Source: Planctomycetes bacterium UBA4800 (lineage in GTDB: Bacteria > Planctomycetota > UBA8108 > UBA8890 > UBA8898). From it: DNA of 7,361 nt. A model generated the notes under the pieces. It had not been told where the DNA came from. It did no database searches and saw nothing but the letters and a program-made list of their open reading frames with translations. The position numbers and the translations under genes were made by a program. The DNA is taken from contig DHGK01000234.1 in the NCBI GenBank assembly GCA_002402755.1, forward strand, positions 1,862 through 9,222, written 5' to 3'. The stretch's first letter is position 1; each line of letters begins with the position of its first letter. Below, in pieces: positions 6,801-7,361 of the stretch.

Positions 6801-7084
6801 CGCCCTTCCGGCGCGGCGACGCCGCCCCCGACGGCCGCCTCACCATCTCCGACGCGGTCGCAATCCTCAAGCACGTGACGGGACGCGACCCGTCGCCTCC
6901 CTGCGCCAAGGCGCTCGACGTCAACGACGACGGCAGGCTCGACATCGCCGATGCCGTCCGGCTCCTGGGGTACCTCTTCGCAGGCGGCATGCCGCCCGAG
7001 GCGCCCTTCGCCGCCTGCGGCCTCGACCAGACGGTGCTCGGCGACCCCCTGACCTGCGGCGCCTACGCGCCCTGCGCGCGCTGA
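3845..7084 (+). CDS. Exported PEP-synthase/glucan-water-dikinase-like ATP-grasp protein with dockerin-type tail
   Basis: This protein has 1079 residues. ATG 3845 is chosen from a much longer open frame because AAAGGA lies 9 bases before it and a signal peptide follows (basic residues 1-15, hydrophobic 17-32). Residues about 230-300 resemble the swivelling phosphohistidine domain of PEP-utilising enzymes (LSHLNVRA, candidate catalytic His263, then RRGTPNAYV). Residues about 345-685 match the ATP-grasp domain of pyruvate phosphate dikinase/PEP synthase: FGAKAANL (Lys357), VPSFAIPF, the RSRSSSNMEDD arginine loop (Arg467), VWASLWNMRAFEER, and the end motif DIEFKF...IKQVRP (Glu666, Gln679, Arg681). 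No PEP-binding barrel follows; 690-985 is unassigned and probably beta-rich. Two dockerin-like loops (992-1003 and 1025-1036) and a Cys-containing end close it. The His-then-ATP-grasp order is that of glucan water dikinases. The substrate is unknown. Several cysteines, including Cys492 and Cys507 flanking an Asp-rich loop, fit an exported protein. Confidence 0.85.
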   Translation: MRSARKRTRETFGRPGAAMLALAALASLAGAANYANVIDSRPTFDALTMAEEFRPDLLRTGKYLAPAVEGDLLPVCYQNVNVYPRHLEFMAFEFPERFPAFTPEEYMAIVERRATRQYWAGALFEIEGGKFGITVFTDVSKTTELPTRDEVTALIAKLAPTFLLGPLCYIPDSDAARENARTWEDPPFCIYYLSGDGDVVYEPYSLATGYGRIRLMTAREAEEASSAGTLSWQDILILDAVPAFLEAVIAGVITGARQGELSHLNVRASRRGTPNAYVKDPHAAFAAFEGKLVKLVVGPLAYEPPVEVPEAEAQAWWDAHRPTIEPPPPVDTDWSEMTNTLAMTGEPVTLLSRFGAKAANLSLLYRCLPEQYQVPSFAIPFKYYAEFMARNIILDRRVSPPRAMTCQAYVNSLLADAKFASDSVYRATLLNGLVRELRDYMVADPAVVAEVAAQAEKVYGSTRVMLRSRSSSNMEDDIAFSGAGLYDSYSICPADSLDADDDGPSACNPDKDGEREIERGLVQVWASLWNMRAFEERSYYQLPHDEAAMGILVTPAFPDEAANGVAFTGNPFDPFDRRYLINVQYGDASVVLPDPTVTPEKDILALEDGEVTAIVRARPSSLMPPGTYVLTDAQLKELGRACAIASDCFHVDPGPYDPSRVILDIEFKFTRDGSLKIKQVRPYLIPEGLVNAAYTFRIVIPDGTEAAGTFLHQRTLDIEQERHAWARFRPGTHEIVMRGPTATGDLIERLWLFAPDGETAPTAAGEFTLTMSQSAGQPPYLELVYRHRFAATDGVYAVTIKLLRFQAGQTPADIVFDERYLSNTPDFAGVSTTIGGLWMQAVPVDDPDNHMRKFRFGSTTYAAIPRYRVEIQAQDERIELDYRLKRLILANGPAQLMGARVVLAEGTADVGDYWHLVYAADWHNTDQRFRVVLDPPLGDVHAVDIAEPYRDITPARVALRGPNMEVLRMLAVDSYRETLIGDPNQAPFRRGDAAPDGRLTISDAVAILKHVTGRDPSPPCAKALDVNDDGRLDIADAVRLLGYLFAGGMPPEAPFAACGLDQTVLGDPLTCGAYAPCAR
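6806..7075 (+). other. Dockerin-type I-like repeat pair and cysteine-containing C-terminus of the dikinase-like protein
   Basis: Within the large protein, residues 988-1077 hold two EF-hand-like loops. The second (Asp1025, Asn1027, Asp1029, Gly1030, Asp1036) is a full calcium-loop pattern followed by the helix IADAVRLLGYLF. The first (Asp992, Asp996, Gly997, Asp1003) has Ala at the third ligand position where Asn is usual. A segment with Cys1058, Cys1071 and Cys1077 follows, a tail style I recall from planctomycete surface proteins with this repeat. Whether a cohesin partner exists cannot be judged from this window. Confidence 0.75.
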
Positions 7085-7181
7085 CGGCGCCCGCTCTCTG
7101 TACATATTCGGTGAACCCGTGCGTCGAAACGTGCAATGAACGCGTCCGTCGCGCAATTGCGGCTCTGCCGGCGCTATGGAG

Positions 7182-7202
7182 GTGGGGACCGAAGGTCTCC
7201 AC
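7182..7202 (+). other. Hairpin in repeat copy 1
   Basis: GTGGGGACC (7182-7190) pairs with GGTCTCCAC (7194-7202) over 9 bp, with one G-U pair if read as RNA; the loop is GAA. The same stem recurs in copy 2. Confidence 0.6.
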
Positions 7203-7290
7203 GGCGGCAATCGCTCGGCGTCCCTGCGTACGTCGAAACGCGCAATGAACACGTCCGTTGCGCAATTGCGACTCCGCCGGCGCGATGGAA

Positions 7291-7311
7291 GCGGGGACCC
7301 GAGGTCTCCAC
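7291..7311 (+). other. Hairpin in repeat copy 2
   Basis: GGGGACC (7293-7299) pairs with GGTCTCC (7303-7309); one C-A mismatch near the base is followed by a further G-C pair. The loop is CGA instead of GAA. Two of the 11 differences between the copies fall in this loop, while the inner 7-bp stem is unchanged. Confidence 0.55.
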
Positions 7312-7361
7312 GGCGGCAATCGTTCGGCGTCCCTGCTCACCCTGCAACAACCCCCCAGCCC

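Larger units (their letters stand above)
7118..7336 (+). repeat. Two tandem copies of a 109-base non-coding repeat
   Basis: Copy 1 begins near 7118 and copy 2 near 7227. They align without any gap at a period of 109 bases, and from 7122/7231 to the ends I count 11 differences in 106 bases (about 90% identity). Each copy holds a perfect 10-bp palindrome CGCAATTGCG (7152-7161 and 7261-7270) and a downstream hairpin centred on GGGGACC-nnn-GGTCTCC. No convincing gene crosses the repeat. Its strand of action is unknown; it is listed as plus only for convenience. Confidence 0.9.

Noticed and set aside
5428..7248. 606-codon plus-strand open frame inside the large exported protein
   Set aside because: It is an out-of-frame shadow made of Arg/Pro/His-rich low-complexity sequence. 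High GC makes long spurious frames common here.
5702..7252. Minus-strand open frame of 516 codons antisense to the large protein, and a shorter one at 6921-7340
   Set aside because: Both owe their N-terminal parts to the 109-base repeat (the same peptide appears twice) and the remainder to antisense GC bias. No ribosome site or domain is visible.
7118..7336. CRISPR array interpretation of the terminal repeats
   Set aside because: There are only two copies, the unit is 109 bases with similarity throughout, and no unique spacers alternate with short repeats.

Overview
The window is very GC-rich, and its codons mostly end in G or C. It most likely comes from an uncultured member of the Planctomycetota or a close relative. 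This is inferred from three things. One protein ends in a pair of dockerin-type loops of the kind common in planctomycete surface proteins. A HEAT-repeat/von Willebrand A protein carries the W..WW linker often seen in that phylum. Several genes encode proteins with export signals. No ribosomal or tRNA gene is present to settle the taxonomy.

Layout, left to right. Positions 1-279 (minus) hold the first 93 codons of an exported protein that resembles the N-terminal carbohydrate-enzyme domain found in DUF4838 and alpha-glucuronidase-like proteins; it runs off the left edge. A 257-base divergent spacer with one candidate promoter on each strand leads to an exported purple-acid-phosphatase-like metallophosphoesterase (537-1673, plus). 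This gene converges, across only 26 bases, on a two-gene minus-strand operon: an exported HEAT-repeat/vWA protein with an acidic 13-residue repeat tail (1957-3372) and a small basic protein of unknown function (1700-1960), joined by an ATGA stop/start overlap. A 188-base divergent spacer with a good extended -10 promoter then leads, on the plus strand, to an FmdB-type zinc-ribbon protein (3561-3794). After a 50-base gap holding a perfect 11-bp hairpin comes a 1079-residue exported protein (3845-7084). The last 277 bases are non-coding and carry two tandem copies of a 109-base repeat.

The most unusual gene is the 1079-residue protein. It has a signal peptide, a swivelling phosphohistidine-type domain (His263) placed before a PPDK/PEP-synthase-type ATP-grasp domain, no PEP-binding barrel, a long unassigned region, and a dockerin-like tail. 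The domain order matches alpha-glucan water dikinases rather than pyruvate phosphate dikinase, yet the protein appears to be exported, where ATP is not normally available. The genes do not form one obvious pathway. The shared theme is extracytoplasmic proteins: four of the six genes encode products with apparent signal peptides.
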